From: Lachnoclostridium sp. Marseille-P6806
GTDB taxonomy: Bacteria; Bacillota; Clostridia; Lachnospirales; Lachnospiraceae
Assembly: GCF_900625025.1 (NCBI RefSeq)
Contig: NZ_LR130574.1
Location: forward strand, 310,001-374,000
Direction: 5' to 3'
DNA: 64,000 nt
The position numbers were made by a program, and so were the translations under genes. Below, piece by piece: positions 54,127 through 62,851 of the stretch. Each line of letters starts with the position of its first letter. Positions within the stretch are counted from its first letter, which is position 1. The notes below the pieces were generated by a model that did no database searches, was not told where the DNA came from, and was given only the letters and a program-made list of their open reading frames with translations.

Positions 54127-55332
54127 TTAATAGCCCATCCAGCGGCGCACGCAGGAAACCGCCTGCACAAAGCGGTCGACCTCTTCCTCCGTGTTGTAAA
54201 AATACAGACTGGCCCGGGCCGTGGAGGACACGCCCAGATGAATGAGCAGGGGCTGCGCGCAGTGATGTCCGGCCCGGATGCAGATATGCTCTGTGTCAAG
54301 AACCGACGCCACATCATGCGGATGACACCCCTCCACCTCAAAGGTGACGATGCCGCAGTGCCGCGACGCGTCTTTCTGTCCGAAGATTTTCACCTCCGGA
54401 AGCGCCGAGAGCCCGTCCATCAGACGCTGTGTGAGCTGTCTCTCCCGTTCCATGATATCCTCAAAGCCGATATCCTGCAAATACCGGATGGCCGCCGCGA
54501 GTCCCACCGCACCGAGCGCATTGACCGTCCCCGCTTCAAATTTTTCCGGCACCGGCGCGTAGGTGAGACTGTCGCGGGTGACGCTTTCAATCATCTCGCC
54601 GCCGGTAAGAAAGGGCGGCATCGCATTAAGAAGCGAGATCCGGCCGTACAGAACGCCGATTCCCATGGGCCCCATCAGCTTGTGTCCCGAAAAAACAAAG
54701 AAATCCGCGCCCAGCTCCCGGACATCGACCGGCATATGCGGCGTGCTCTGCGCACCGTCCACCACCATTACCGCGCCCTTGCCGTGCGCGTAATCCGCGA
54801 TTTCACGAATCGGGTTTGTGCTGCCCAGCACATTGGAAACCTGCGTCAGCGCCACAATTCTGGTCCGCTCCGTGATCTTGCTCTGATACTCCTCCCGCGT
54901 AATGGTTCCGTCCGGCTCGCACTCGATCCAGACGATTTTCGCCCCGGTGCGCTCCGCCGCCATGCGCCACGGGAGCTGATTGGAGTGATGCTCCATAATG
55001 GAAACCGCAATCTCGTCCCCCTCGTGAAGCGTGGAGAGACCGTAGCTGTAAGCGATCAGATTGATGGACTCGGTCGTGTTTCTGGTAAACACGATCTCGC
55101 AGTCCCGCGCCGCGCCGATCAGCTCCGCCACCGTGTGGCGCGCCTGTTCGTAGCGCTCCGTCGCCCGGACGCTCCAGTCATAAAGCCCGCGCAGAGGATT
55201 CGCATTGCACTCGTCGTTGAAGCGTTTCATAGCGTCGAACACCGCCGCCGGGCGCTGGGTCGTCGCCGCATTGTCAAAATAAATTACATCGTTTCCCTGA
55301 AAGATCGGAAAATCACTGCGATATGAATTCAT
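54127..55332 (-). CDS. sufS: Cysteine desulfurase SufS
   Basis: A 401-aa group II PLP cysteine desulfurase. It has NAATTQRP near residue 21, HHSNQLPWR near 115, PLP Lys218 in FSGHKLMGP and catalytic Cys358 in RAGHHCAQP. It strips sulfur from L-cysteine and passes it to SufU for Fe-S cluster assembly. The start is ATG at 55332 (AGGA upstream), 16 bases after sufD. Longer in-frame versions overlap sufD and lack a ribosome-binding site. Confidence 0.96.
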   Translation of the reverse strand: MNSYRSDFPIFQGNDVIYFDNAATTQRPAAVFDAMKRFNDECNANPLRGLYDWSVRATERYEQARHTVAELIGAARDCEIVFTRNTTESINLIAYSYGLSTLHEGDEIAVSIMEHHSNQLPWRMAAERTGAKIVWIECEPDGTITREEYQSKITERTRIVALTQVSNVLGSTNPIREIADYAHGKGAVMVVDGAQSTPHMPVDVRELGADFFVFSGHKLMGPMGIGVLYGRISLLNAMPPFLTGGEMIESVTRDSLTYAPVPEKFEAGTVNALGAVGLAAAIRYLQDIGFEDIMERERQLTQRLMDGLSALPEVKIFGQKDASRHCGIVTFEVEGCHPHDVASVLDTEHICIRAGHHCAQPLLIHLGVSSTARASLYFYNTEEEVDRFVQAVSCVRRWMGY

Positions 55333-55348
55333 GCTCGTCCTTTCCGCG

Positions 55349-56497
55349 TCATAAGCGGCTTCGGATATAATCGTTGATCTGCCTCTGCAGCTCCTCGCCG
55401 TGAATCTCGCGGGCCACCGTTCCCAGACGGGCATAAACCATCATCTCCTGCGCGGCGCGGGCATCGATCCCTCTGGTTCCGAGATAGAACAGAAGTCCCT
55501 CATCCAGACGTCCGATGGTCGCCCCGTGACGGCCCTCCACATCTTCCTCCTCACAGAGAATCATCGGAATGGACTTGTTCTCAATATCATTCGAGAGCAG
55601 CAGAACATTCTCCTGCTCGTCGCCGACGGAGCCCGCAGAACCTCCGCGGAAATCAATGGTTCCGCGGAGCGTTTTTTTTGCCCGGCCGCCCAGCACGCCG
55701 TCAAAGCTCATACGGCAGTCCGTTTTCCGCCCTCTCTGGACCGCATTGTAGTTCATATCGGCTTCTTCCCCGCCGAGTGTGAGATAGCAGGCCCTGACAC
55801 AGAACGCCGATTCGTTTCCGATCATTTCCGCCTGCGCGCCGACAAAGCTCTTCTGCCCGCCCAGCTCCATCTGGTTCAGCGTAAGCGCCGAGCGCTCCGC
55901 AAGGCTGACGCCCAGATCGTCCGCATGGACAAAGCCGCCGCCCAGCATCTGCACTCTGCTCAGATTGAGCTTCGCCTCTTTCTCAAGAATAATCTTGGTG
56001 GAGACTCCGGCAAAGCCCGATGCAGCTGGCCCGGAGCGGAAGTCCATAATCAGCGTGAGCGAAGCCCCTGCTCCCACATGGATCATCTGCTCCGTGACCG
56101 CGTGCTTCCCATCCGGAAATCCCATGCTCCAGAATACCGGCTCCTCAATCGAGACGCCTGCCCCGACCTCCATGAGACGGACCCGGCTGCAGACAGACGC
56201 GAGCCTTTCGTCATATTCCTGACCGAGGCCCGTCGCAAAGGTTTGCGGATGGTAGGCCGGCACCTTTCCGGCGACCACCCGCTCCGCCTCCTGCTTCGGA
56301 GCCGCGGCGAGAAGCCTTGCCGCCGCCTCCCGCGACACGCTGCGGCATGACACGCCCTGCGGGAGATCACTGAGCGTCTCCTCCGGCTCCGCAGCGGCCG
56401 CAAAGAGCGCGTCCGCCCCCGTCAGCTTTCCGCTGTTCATCTTCAGCTTGTTCCATGTAAGAACCGGAAGATGATTAAGTTCCAATGTGTTCTGCAT
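55349..56497 (-). CDS. sufD: Fe-S cluster assembly protein SufD
   Basis: A 382-aa SufBD-type right-handed helix protein. The C-terminal third has the conserved AVQRGRKTDCRMSFDGVLGG-like block (here RGRKTDCRMSFDG), DEQENVLLLSNDIENKSIP and CEEEDVEGRHGATIGRLDE. It forms the scaffold SufBCD with SufB and SufC. The start is ATG at 56497 (AGGTGA five bases before). The preceding 211-base gap to sufB is filled with repeats and hairpins, which may lower its expression relative to sufB. Confidence 0.94.
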   Translation of the reverse strand: MQNTLELNHLPVLTWNKLKMNSGKLTGADALFAAAAEPEETLSDLPQGVSCRSVSREAAARLLAAAPKQEAERVVAGKVPAYHPQTFATGLGQEYDERLASVCSRVRLMEVGAGVSIEEPVFWSMGFPDGKHAVTEQMIHVGAGASLTLIMDFRSGPAASGFAGVSTKIILEKEAKLNLSRVQMLGGGFVHADDLGVSLAERSALTLNQMELGGQKSFVGAQAEMIGNESAFCVRACYLTLGGEEADMNYNAVQRGRKTDCRMSFDGVLGGRAKKTLRGTIDFRGGSAGSVGDEQENVLLLSNDIENKSIPMILCEEEDVEGRHGATIGRLDEGLLFYLGTRGIDARAAQEMMVYARLGTVAREIHGEELQRQINDYIRSRL

Positions 56498-56512
56498 AAT
56501 CGTCACCTGTAT

Positions 56513-56643
56513 TGTTCGGAATGCCCCCTCTCACGTCCAGCGGACGCTCGCGGAAGGCCGTTCGGCCTATAACTCCCGGTACACTGTTCGGAATGCCCCC
56601 TCTCGCGTCCAGCGGACGCTCGCGGAAGGCCGTTCGGCCTATA
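56513..56643. repeat. Two 59-bp direct repeats inside the suf operon
   Basis: The copies 56513-56571 and 56585-56643 differ at one base and are separated by 13 bases. Each has two internal inverted repeats, CGTCC/GGACG and AGGCCG/CGGCCT. They lie between sufB and sufD. No transposase is near. They look like REP- or BIME-type palindromic repeats. Confidence 0.88.
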
Positions 56644-56650
56644 CTCCGTC

Positions 56651-56698
56651 GCTTTCTCGGATGCCTCAGTATGCAAGCATACCGGCATCCGAGAAAGC
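56651..56698. other. Nested 15-bp hairpin between sufB and sufD
   Basis: GCTTTCTCGGATGCC pairs with GGCATCCGAGAAAGC. The inner GTATGC/GCATAC adds six pairs around a 2-base loop. An 8-base direct repeat CTCCGTCG flanks it (near 56644 and 56698). It lies 20 bases after sufB. No T-tract, so it is more likely an mRNA stability element or a mobile palindrome. Confidence 0.75.
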
Positions 56699-56717
56699 TC
56701 CGTCGTGCATTCCTCAC

Positions 56718-58115
56718 TCAGCCGCCTTCCATTTCCAGCTTGATAAGGTTATTCATTTCTGCGGCATACTCGAGCGGGAGCTCCTTGCTGACCGGATTGG
56801 CGAAGCCGCTGACAATCATCGCGCGCGCATCCGCCTCTGTGATACCGCGGCTCATCAGATAAAACACCGCCTCATCGCTGATCCGTCCGATCTTGGCCTC
56901 GTGTCCCACATCGGCGTCGCTGGTATTTACAATAATCGCGGGAACCGTATCCGAACGGGACTGCGAATCAAGCATCAGCGATGCGCATGACACCGACGCT
57001 TTCGCCCCCTCCGCGCTGCGGCCGATCACCACGCTGCTGCGGTACGTGCTGATGCCGCCGCTTTTGCAGATCGACTTGCTGTCGATATATGACGAGGTGC
57101 GTTTCCCGGTATGGATCATTTTCGCGCCGGTGTCGAGATTCTGCCCGCTCCCGGCGAACGTAATGCCCGTAAACTCCGCGTGGGAGCCGTCCCCCTTGAG
57201 TATCGTCGTCGGATACAGGTACGAGACGTGGGAGCCGAACGACCCGGAAACCCACTCCATGATCCCCCCCTCCTCCACCAGCGCCCGCTTGGTGTTAAGA
57301 TTGTACATGTTCTTCGACCAGTTCTCGATCGTGGAGTAGCGCAGACGCGCGCCCTTTTTTACATACAGCTCCACACAGCCCGCATGAAGATTCGCCACAT
57401 TGTACTTCGGCGCGGAGCATCCCTCAATAAAGTGAAGATCCGCCCCCTCGTCCACAATGATCAGCGTGTGCTCAAACTGCCCCGCGCCCTTGGCGTTCAG
57501 CCGGAAATACGACTGAAGAGGAATATCGACCTTCACTCCTTTCGGGACATAGACAAACGAGCCGCCGGACCACACGGCGCCGTGAAGCGCCGCAAATTTA
57601 TGATCGGTCACCGGAACCAGCTTCATGAAGTACTCTTTTACCATGTCCCGGTAGTCCCCGGTCAGCGCGCTTTCCAGATCCGTATACACGACGCCCTGCG
57701 CCGCGACCTCCTCCCGGACATTATGATACACGAGCTCGGAATCATACTGCGCTCCGACGCCGGCGAGCGATTCTCTCTCTGCCTGCGGGATGCCCAGCTT
57801 CTCAAAGGTGTTCTTGATGTCCTCCGGGACCTCTTCCCAGCTCCCTTTCATATCCGTATTGGGACGGACATAGGTCGCGATGCTGTTCATATCCAGCCCG
57901 TCAATGGACGGTCCCCAGTCGGGCACGCTGAGCTCATGATATGTTTTCAGGGCCCGCAGACGGAACTCGCACATCCATTCCGGATCATGCTTCTCTTCGG
58001 AAATCTGACGGACAATTTCCTTCGTCAGCCCATCCTCTATCCTGTAAAAGCCCGACTCGTCGTCCTTGAAGTCATAGAGACTGCGGTCCAGCTCATCGAT
58101 CTGCTGCTTTGCCAT
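56718..58115 (-). CDS. sufB: Fe-S cluster assembly protein SufB
   Basis: A 465-aa SufB. Conserved parts are SGGSFVYVPKGVKVDIPLQS near 205, FIEGCSAPKYNVANLHAGCV near 255 (Cys in the proposed sulfur path), STIENWSKNMYNLNTKRALV near 285 and the C-terminal VGHEAKIGRISDEAVFYLMS near 415. It builds [Fe-S] clusters in the SufBCD complex. The start ATG is preceded by GAGGTGATCT. It lies 101 bases after sufC, a gap that includes the second 41-bp repeat. Confidence 0.97.
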   Translation of the reverse strand: MAKQQIDELDRSLYDFKDDESGFYRIEDGLTKEIVRQISEEKHDPEWMCEFRLRALKTYHELSVPDWGPSIDGLDMNSIATYVRPNTDMKGSWEEVPEDIKNTFEKLGIPQAERESLAGVGAQYDSELVYHNVREEVAAQGVVYTDLESALTGDYRDMVKEYFMKLVPVTDHKFAALHGAVWSGGSFVYVPKGVKVDIPLQSYFRLNAKGAGQFEHTLIIVDEGADLHFIEGCSAPKYNVANLHAGCVELYVKKGARLRYSTIENWSKNMYNLNTKRALVEEGGIMEWVSGSFGSHVSYLYPTTILKGDGSHAEFTGITFAGSGQNLDTGAKMIHTGKRTSSYIDSKSICKSGGISTYRSSVVIGRSAEGAKASVSCASLMLDSQSRSDTVPAIIVNTSDADVGHEAKIGRISDEAVFYLMSRGITEADARAMIVSGFANPVSKELPLEYAAEMNNLIKLEMEGG

Positions 58116-58187
58116 AGATCACCTCATCCGGAGACGGACCTCCGGCTGCGCCGCGCGCAGCCCGTTCTCCGCCCTCCGGTATCTCCC

Positions 58188-58228
58188 GCTGCCGCCTCCG
58201 GCAGCACCCGCACCGCCTACTCCGGCAT
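58188..58228. repeat. 41-bp dispersed repeat, copy 2
   Basis: This copy overlaps the last codons of sufC and the sufC-sufB gap. It matches 34679-34719 at 37 of 41 positions and forms a perfect GCTGCCG/CGGCAGC hairpin with a CCTC loop. Confidence 0.75.
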
Positions 58229-58963
58229 AAACCGCTCAAAGCCGTTCCGGTTGATTTCCTCGACCAGCGACGCATCGCCGGTGTGAACGATCTTTCCCTT
58301 TACCAGTATATGCGTGTAATCCACATGGAGCGCTTCCAGAATCTTGGTGCTGTGCGTGATGATAAGAAGCGCGCCGTCCCTCTTCTTCTGATAGGCCTCA
58401 ATACCCGCCGAAACCGTGCGGACCGCATCGACGTCCAGACCCGAATCCGTCTCGTCGAGAATCGCCAGCCGGGGATTCAGCATCAGAAGCTGCAGAATCT
58501 CCGCTTTCTTTTTCTCTCCGCCGGAAAAGCCCACATTCAGATCGCGGTCGGCATAGGACGGATCCATGTTGAGAAGAGCCATTGTCTCCTCCAGCTCTTT
58601 CTTGAACGCGAACAGCTTGATCGGCTTGCCGGTTTTCTGCCGCAGAGCGCTGCGGAGAAAGGCCTCCATCGAAAGCCCCGGCACCTCCAGCGGATTCTGA
58701 AAGGAAAGGAACATGCCCCTCTGCGCCCTCTTGTCCGCAGAGAGCTCCGTGATATCCTCGCCGTCAAAAACAATGGAGCCGCCGGTCAGCCGATACACGG
58801 GATTCCCCATCAGCGTGTGCCCCAGAGTGGACTTCCCCGCCCCGTTCGGTCCCATGAGCACATGCGTCTCCCCGGGCCGGATCGTGAGGTCGATTCCGTG
58901 GAGAAGCTCCCCCTCCTCAATCGCAGCAGTCAGCCCGCTGACCTGCAGTAATGTGTCTGACAT
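58217..58963 (-). CDS. sufC: Fe-S cluster assembly ATPase SufC
   Basis: A 248-aa ABC-type ATPase. Walker A GPNGAGKST near 37-45, the signature NVGFSGGEKKKAEILQLL near 150 and Walker B LAILDETDSGLDVDAV near 175 are intact. It drives conformational change of SufB/SufD. The start is ATG at 58963 (GGAGG five bases before). First structural gene of the suf operon, 84 bases after rrf2. Confidence 0.97.
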   Translation of the reverse strand: MSDTLLQVSGLTAAIEEGELLHGIDLTIRPGETHVLMGPNGAGKSTLGHTLMGNPVYRLTGGSIVFDGEDITELSADKRAQRGMFLSFQNPLEVPGLSMEAFLRSALRQKTGKPIKLFAFKKELEETMALLNMDPSYADRDLNVGFSGGEKKKAEILQLLMLNPRLAILDETDSGLDVDAVRTVSAGIEAYQKKRDGALLIITHSTKILEALHVDYTHILVKGKIVHTGDASLVEEINRNGFERFMPE

Positions 58964-59047
58964 AATTTCCTCCATAAGCAATGCTTCATAAGTGTGAGCC
59001 CTGCCTGCACCCCTTGCACAGACAGGAAGCTGATGACAATGCTGACG

Positions 59048-59485
59048 TCATATACAGTAATCGCCGCCGCTCTGTTTTTCCATCTGATCCAGAATATCCT
59101 GCAGAGTAAAGCGATCCACATACTCGCGGATCACCTGATCCAGTCCCTGCCAGAACGGCAGCGTCGCGCACATCGCGCTGCGCGGGCAGATATTATCCGG
59201 ATCATCAAGACAGGCCACCGGCGAAAGGGGCCCCTCCATGACGCGCAGAATCTCGCCGACCGTGTACTCTTTCGGCTCGCGCGCAAGGCGGTACCCGCCG
59301 TTATTCCCCCGCTGCGAGCGAAGAAAGCCCGATCTGGTGAGCGTCGTCACGATCTGCTCCAGATATTTGACCGTAATGCCCTGCCTGCGCGAAATATCCT
59401 TGAGAGAGATGAATTCTCCGGTATTATGTACTCCGAGATCAACCATCATACGGAATGCATAGCGTCCCTTTGTAGAAACTTTCAT
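59048..59485 (-). CDS. Rrf2-family regulator (IscR/SufR-like)
   Basis: A 145-aa winged-helix regulator. The DNA-binding part has LKDISRRQGITVKYLEQIVT and NNGGYRLAREP. Cys92, Cys100 and Cys106 match the three IscR cluster ligands, although the first spacing is C-X7-C instead of C-X5-C. It should bind a [2Fe-2S] cluster and repress suf when clusters are sufficient. GGAGG lies six bases before the ATG. A palindrome overlapping the promoter (59593-59615) is the likely autoregulatory site. Confidence 0.92.
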   Translation of the reverse strand: MKVSTKGRYAFRMMVDLGVHNTGEFISLKDISRRQGITVKYLEQIVTTLTRSGFLRSQRGNNGGYRLAREPKEYTVGEILRVMEGPLSPVACLDDPDNICPRSAMCATLPFWQGLDQVIREYVDRFTLQDILDQMEKQSGGDYCI

Positions 59486-59592
59486 CCAGAACCTCCATCA
59501 CAGGGAACGCAAATTCCGTGCGGCTTTGCCGTTGTCGTTCCCACATGATAAACTATTGCTGTCCGTTATTTCAACCGCCATCGTGATTTCTT

Positions 59593-59651
59593 ATATCCTA
59601 TCGGAACAGGGGTATTTGAATATAGTATACAAAAACTGTATGAATAATCAA
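59593..59651 (-). promoter_or_regulatory. rrf2-suf promoter and probable Rrf2 operator
   Basis: On the minus strand TTGATT (59651-59646), a 16-base spacer and TATACT (59629-59624). The 23-base imperfect palindrome 59593-59615, with ATATCC at one end and GGGTAT at the other, lies eight bases downstream of the -10, over the expected transcription start. Its ATANCC arms resemble known IscR/Rrf2 sites. Confidence 0.65.
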
Positions 59652-59717
59652 GTGACCAATTCTAAAGAATTCCTAAAGCAGAGCGTCTCATGGACGGCCG
59701 ACGGCTCCCACCCTCTC

Positions 59718-60338
59718 ATGCGCCCGCGCGCGGGACACGCGGAAGCGGAAGCAAAAGACCGGGCGGATGCGGATTCCGGGCGGGACGCAGCATATATGCG
59801 GCTTGCGCTGCAGCAGGCCCGGAAAGCCCTCCGTCTCGGCGAAGTGCCCATCGGCTGCGTCATCGTCCTTGGTGATCAGGTAATCGGCCGGGGCTACAAC
59901 CGGCGCAACACCGATCACTCCGTCCTCGCCCACGCCGAGATTACGGCGATCCGGAAAGCCTGCCGCCGCACCGGCGACTGGCGCCTCGAGGGCTGCACTC
60001 TGTACGTCACGCTGGAGCCCTGCCAGATGTGCGCCGGCGCCATCGTGCAGTCCCGCATCGACCGCGTCGTATTCGGCGCATCCAGCCCGAAAGCCGGCTG
60101 CAGCGGCACACTCCTCAATATCCTGCAGAACGAGAGCTTCAACCATCAGAGCGAGCTGCGCTCCGGCGTTCTCGCGGAGCAGTCCGCCGCACTGCTGCAG
60201 CAGTTTTTCCGGACGCTGCGGGAGCGGAACCGGGCGGAAAAAGCCCTGCGGGCCGATCTGCAGGCATCATCTCCGCCGGCAGAAGCATCGTCCGCGCAGC
60301 CGCCGGAAGCATCCTCCGCGCGGCCGCCAGAAGATTGA
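59718..60338 (+). CDS. tadA: tRNA-specific adenosine deaminase
   Basis: A 206-aa zinc deaminase converting A34 to inosine in tRNA-Arg. Motifs: HAEITAIRKA (His ligand, catalytic Glu) and LEPCQMCAGAIV (two Cys ligands), then GSSP-like ASSPKAGCSGTLLNILQ. The start is uncertain; no ribosome-binding site is clear. I favour ATG at 59718 because the in-frame ATG at 59640 lies inside the divergent suf promoter; ATG at 59793 (YMRLALQQA) is also possible. The C-terminus carries a low-complexity tail with three imperfect EASSAQPPE-like repeats, not normal for TadA. Confidence 0.88.
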   Translation: MRPRAGHAEAEAKDRADADSGRDAAYMRLALQQARKALRLGEVPIGCVIVLGDQVIGRGYNRRNTDHSVLAHAEITAIRKACRRTGDWRLEGCTLYVTLEPCQMCAGAIVQSRIDRVVFGASSPKAGCSGTLLNILQNESFNHQSELRSGVLAEQSAALLQQFFRTLRERNRAEKALRADLQASSPPAEASSAQPPEASSARPPED

Positions 60339-60363
60339 CTTTTCACCGTCCGTTGTTTATACT
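60335..60363 (+). promoter_or_regulatory. SRP RNA promoter
   Basis: TTGACT (60335-60340), a 17-base spacer and TATACT (60358-60363). It overlaps the tadA stop codon region and places the RNA start near 60371. Confidence 0.85.
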
Positions 60364-60370
60364 CGCAGTT

Positions 60371-60592
60371 GTGTGACGCCGCATATTTCTATATGTGGCC
60401 GGACTCTGATCGCTGCCTGCCGGCGGTGGTGCTGAAGTCTGGGTCTCACGCAATGGACATCCGCGAACCGTGTCAGATCGGGAACGAAGCAGCACTAAGC
60501 GGAAGCGTTCATGTGCCGTGAGGGAGCCTGGCGGAGCCATCGCCCCAGTACCGGGTCAGGGCCCTGCCATGTACAGAACGTGCGGCGTTTCT
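60371..60592 (+). ncRNA. ffs: Signal recognition particle RNA, large bacterial type
   Basis: The conserved S-domain loop is clear: GAACCGTGTCAGATCGGGA then ACGAAGCAGCACTAAGCGG. It is flanked by GGGTCTCACGCAATGG and ATGTGCCGTGAGGGAGCC, as in Bacillus scRNA. Further pairing: GGCGGTGG with CCATCGCC, CTCTGATC with GGTCAGGG, and a terminal helix ACGCCGCA (60376-60383) with TGCGGCGT (60581-60588), followed by TTTCTTATTTT as a likely terminator. Ends are estimated within about 5-10 bases. Confidence 0.88.
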
Positions 60593-60601
60593 TATTTTCC
60601 G

Positions 60602-61558
60602 ATGAAGCCTATGAACCATTCCGATATTTTTGATCTTTCCAACTGCACGCTCTGCCCGCGGAACTGCCACGCCGACCGGCTCGCAGGCAATACCGGCTTC
60701 TGCCGGGAAACCGCAGAAATCCGCGGCGCAAGAGCCGCTCTCCTTGCATGGGAGGAGCCCTGCCTCACCGGGACGAAAGGCTCCGGCGCCGTGTTTTTTT
60801 CCGGCTGTAATCTGGGCTGCGTCTTCTGTCAGAACTACTGCCTCGCATCGTCGCAGGCGGGCCGCCCCCTCTCTCCGGAGCGTCTGGCGGATATTTTTCT
60901 CTCTCTGGAGTCCGAGGGCGCCGCAAACATCAACCTTGTCACCCCCGCTCATTTCTCCCCTCTCCTTGTCCCGGTTCTGGAGGAGGCAAAAAAGCGCGGC
61001 CTCCGCATCCCTGTCGTCTACAATACCGGCTCCTATGAAAAGGCCGAGGCCATCCGCCGCCTCGACGGCCTCATTGACATTTATCTTCCGGACCTGAAAT
61101 ATGTCTCTGACGAGCTCGCGGTCCGTTATTCCCGTGCGCCCCGTTATTTTGCCTTTGCCTCCGCCGCCATCCGGGAAATGGTGCGCCAGTGCCCGGAGCC
61201 CTGCTTCTCCGACGGCTCGCACGCTCTTGATGCGCCGGAGGGCGAGGAGACGCCCCTTATGCTGCGCGGCGTCATCGTCCGTCATCTGGCCCTGCCGGGA
61301 CAGCAGAACGATTCGCGCGCTGTGCTCCGCTATCTCCACGAAACCTACGGAGACAAAATCTTCATCAGCATCATGAGCCAGTACACGCCCATGTCGCAGG
61401 TGCAGGGCGATCCTCTCCTCTCCCGCAGGCTCACCGAGGAGGAGTACGACGCTCTCACCGATTACGCCGTCGAGCTGGGAATTGATAACGGCTTTTTACA
61501 GGAGGGCGAGACCGCCTCAGAGAGCTTTATCCCCGCTTTCGACGGCACCGGGCTCTGA
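60602..61558 (+). CDS. PflX-type radical SAM protein (pyruvate-formate-lyase-activating-enzyme homologue)
   Basis: A 318-aa radical SAM protein. The [4Fe-4S] motif is CNLGCVFCQNY (C-x3-C-x2-C) near residue 74. A second Cys group at the N-terminus, CTLCPRNCHADRLAGNTGFC, is typical of the PflX/COG1313 branch. GAVFFSGCNLG and the VYNTGSYEKAEAIR region match the TIM barrel. The activated partner is unknown; no glycyl-radical enzyme is in the window. The start is ATG at 60602 or 60611 without a strong ribosome-binding site, just after the SRP RNA. Confidence 0.87.
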   Translation: MKPMNHSDIFDLSNCTLCPRNCHADRLAGNTGFCRETAEIRGARAALLAWEEPCLTGTKGSGAVFFSGCNLGCVFCQNYCLASSQAGRPLSPERLADIFLSLESEGAANINLVTPAHFSPLLVPVLEEAKKRGLRIPVVYNTGSYEKAEAIRRLDGLIDIYLPDLKYVSDELAVRYSRAPRYFAFASAAIREMVRQCPEPCFSDGSHALDAPEGEETPLMLRGVIVRHLALPGQQNDSRAVLRYLHETYGDKIFISIMSQYTPMSQVQGDPLLSRRLTEEEYDALTDYAVELGIDNGFLQEGETASESFIPAFDGTGL

Positions 61559-61582
61559 ACGGTGCACAGAAACAGGCCGCAG

Positions 61583-61626
61583 AAACAGGCCGCAGCGGTG
61601 AAAATCCATCGCTGCGGCCTGTTTTT
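61583..61626. terminator. Bidirectional terminator
   Basis: AAACAGGCCGCAGCG pairs with CGCTGCGGCCTGTTT over 15 bp, followed by T on the plus strand and preceded by A. It lies between convergent genes, so it can end both the radical SAM and the PucR-type transcripts. Confidence 0.88.
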
Positions 61627-61653
61627 CCGGATGATGATTTTTCTGTCAGACGG

Positions 61654-62754
61654 TCAATATTCCAGCGTGTCCAGATGCTTCAGATAGCTGCTTACCATCA
61701 GGGATATATTGAACGTGAGCGCGTCCTCGAAATTGCGGATATCCAGTCCCGTGCTCTTCTCCAGCTTCTCAATGCGGTATACCAGCGTGTTCCGGTGCAC
61801 GAACAGCTGCCGCGAGGTCTCCGAGACGTTCAGATTGTTTTCAAAGAACGTATTGATCGTCGTCAGCGTCTCCTCGTCCAGCTCTCCCAGATTTACTTCT
61901 CCGAAAATCTCATTCAGGAAAATGCGGCAGAGATTCACCGGAAGCTGATAAATAAGGCGCCCGATCCCCAGCGCGTTGTAGGAGGTCACCAGCTTTCCGG
62001 CATAGAAGATCTTGCCGACCTCCATCGCCATCATCGCCTCCTTGTAGGATTTGGACAGATCCTTGAGCTCACGCGCAATGGTTCCGTAGGAGGCGCGGAC
62101 CTTCAGCATCGCCTCGGTATTCAGCATATCCACCGCGACGTTCGCCGCTTCCTCCACCTCGTCATAGGCCTCCATGCCGCTGACCGCCTTGATCAGCACC
62201 ACGCTGTTTTCATCCACTGCCGTCAGGTAGTCGCCGCTCTGCACGGTGTACAGCCCGGACAGCATCTCCTGCGCGGTCTGCTCCTCGTCCTCGGCGCTCT
62301 TCTGTTCCACCTCGATCAGGACGATCGCACGCGGAATCAGATTATCTATGTGCAGCTTTTTCGCACGGTTATACACATCGACCAGCAGCAGATTATCCAG
62401 AAGAAGCTGCTGGAAAAAATTGTTGCGGTCGTATTTTTCCTTATAGGCGACCAGCAGATTCTGCAGCTCGCTCACCGCGATGCGCGTCACCATCAGGGTG
62501 AATTCGCTCTCTCCGGTCGCCGCCAGAACATAAGCCGGCTCCTCATCCTCCTCCACTTTCATCAGATAGCAGTTGCCGATGATCTGACTGTCCGCCGGCG
62601 AAGCGGCAAATCCCGCGATCAGAGAGCTGTCCGTGGCGGTCGCTCCCTGCGTCATGGCAGCCACGGTCCCGTTCAGATCGGTGACACAAAAATCAACCTT
62701 TGTAATGTTCTTCAGTTCCTCGAGACAGCCTTTCATCACCGTTGAGGGAATCAT
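61654..62754 (-). CDS. PucR/CdaR-family helix-turn-helix regulator
   Basis: A 366-aa regulator. The N-terminal part (about 1-120) resembles a sugar-diacid/GAF-like sensor. The C-terminal PucR helix-turn-helix is clear: FFENNLNVSETSRQLFVHRN then TLVYRIEKLEKSTGLDIRN. The start is ATG at 62754 (GGAGG nine bases before). It is next to the MsmX/UgpC ATPase gene and may sense carbohydrate status; target genes are unknown. Confidence 0.87.
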   Translation of the reverse strand: MIPSTVMKGCLEELKNITKVDFCVTDLNGTVAAMTQGATATDSSLIAGFAASPADSQIIGNCYLMKVEEDEEPAYVLAATGESEFTLMVTRIAVSELQNLLVAYKEKYDRNNFFQQLLLDNLLLVDVYNRAKKLHIDNLIPRAIVLIEVEQKSAEDEEQTAQEMLSGLYTVQSGDYLTAVDENSVVLIKAVSGMEAYDEVEEAANVAVDMLNTEAMLKVRASYGTIARELKDLSKSYKEAMMAMEVGKIFYAGKLVTSYNALGIGRLIYQLPVNLCRIFLNEIFGEVNLGELDEETLTTINTFFENNLNVSETSRQLFVHRNTLVYRIEKLEKSTGLDIRNFEDALTFNISLMVSSYLKHLDTLEY

Positions 62755-62851
62755 ATCGCACGACCTCCGTCCATTTCGTATTGCGTCTGCATTGCTCCCG
62801 CTCTGCGCCGCAGAACGGAATTCCGCTACCATATTGTACTCTTTCCTGCCG

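Noticed and set aside
56513-56643. Insertion sequence in the suf operon
   Set aside because: There are direct and inverted repeats but no transposase frame, and the whole gap is only 211 bases. Called a repeat element only.
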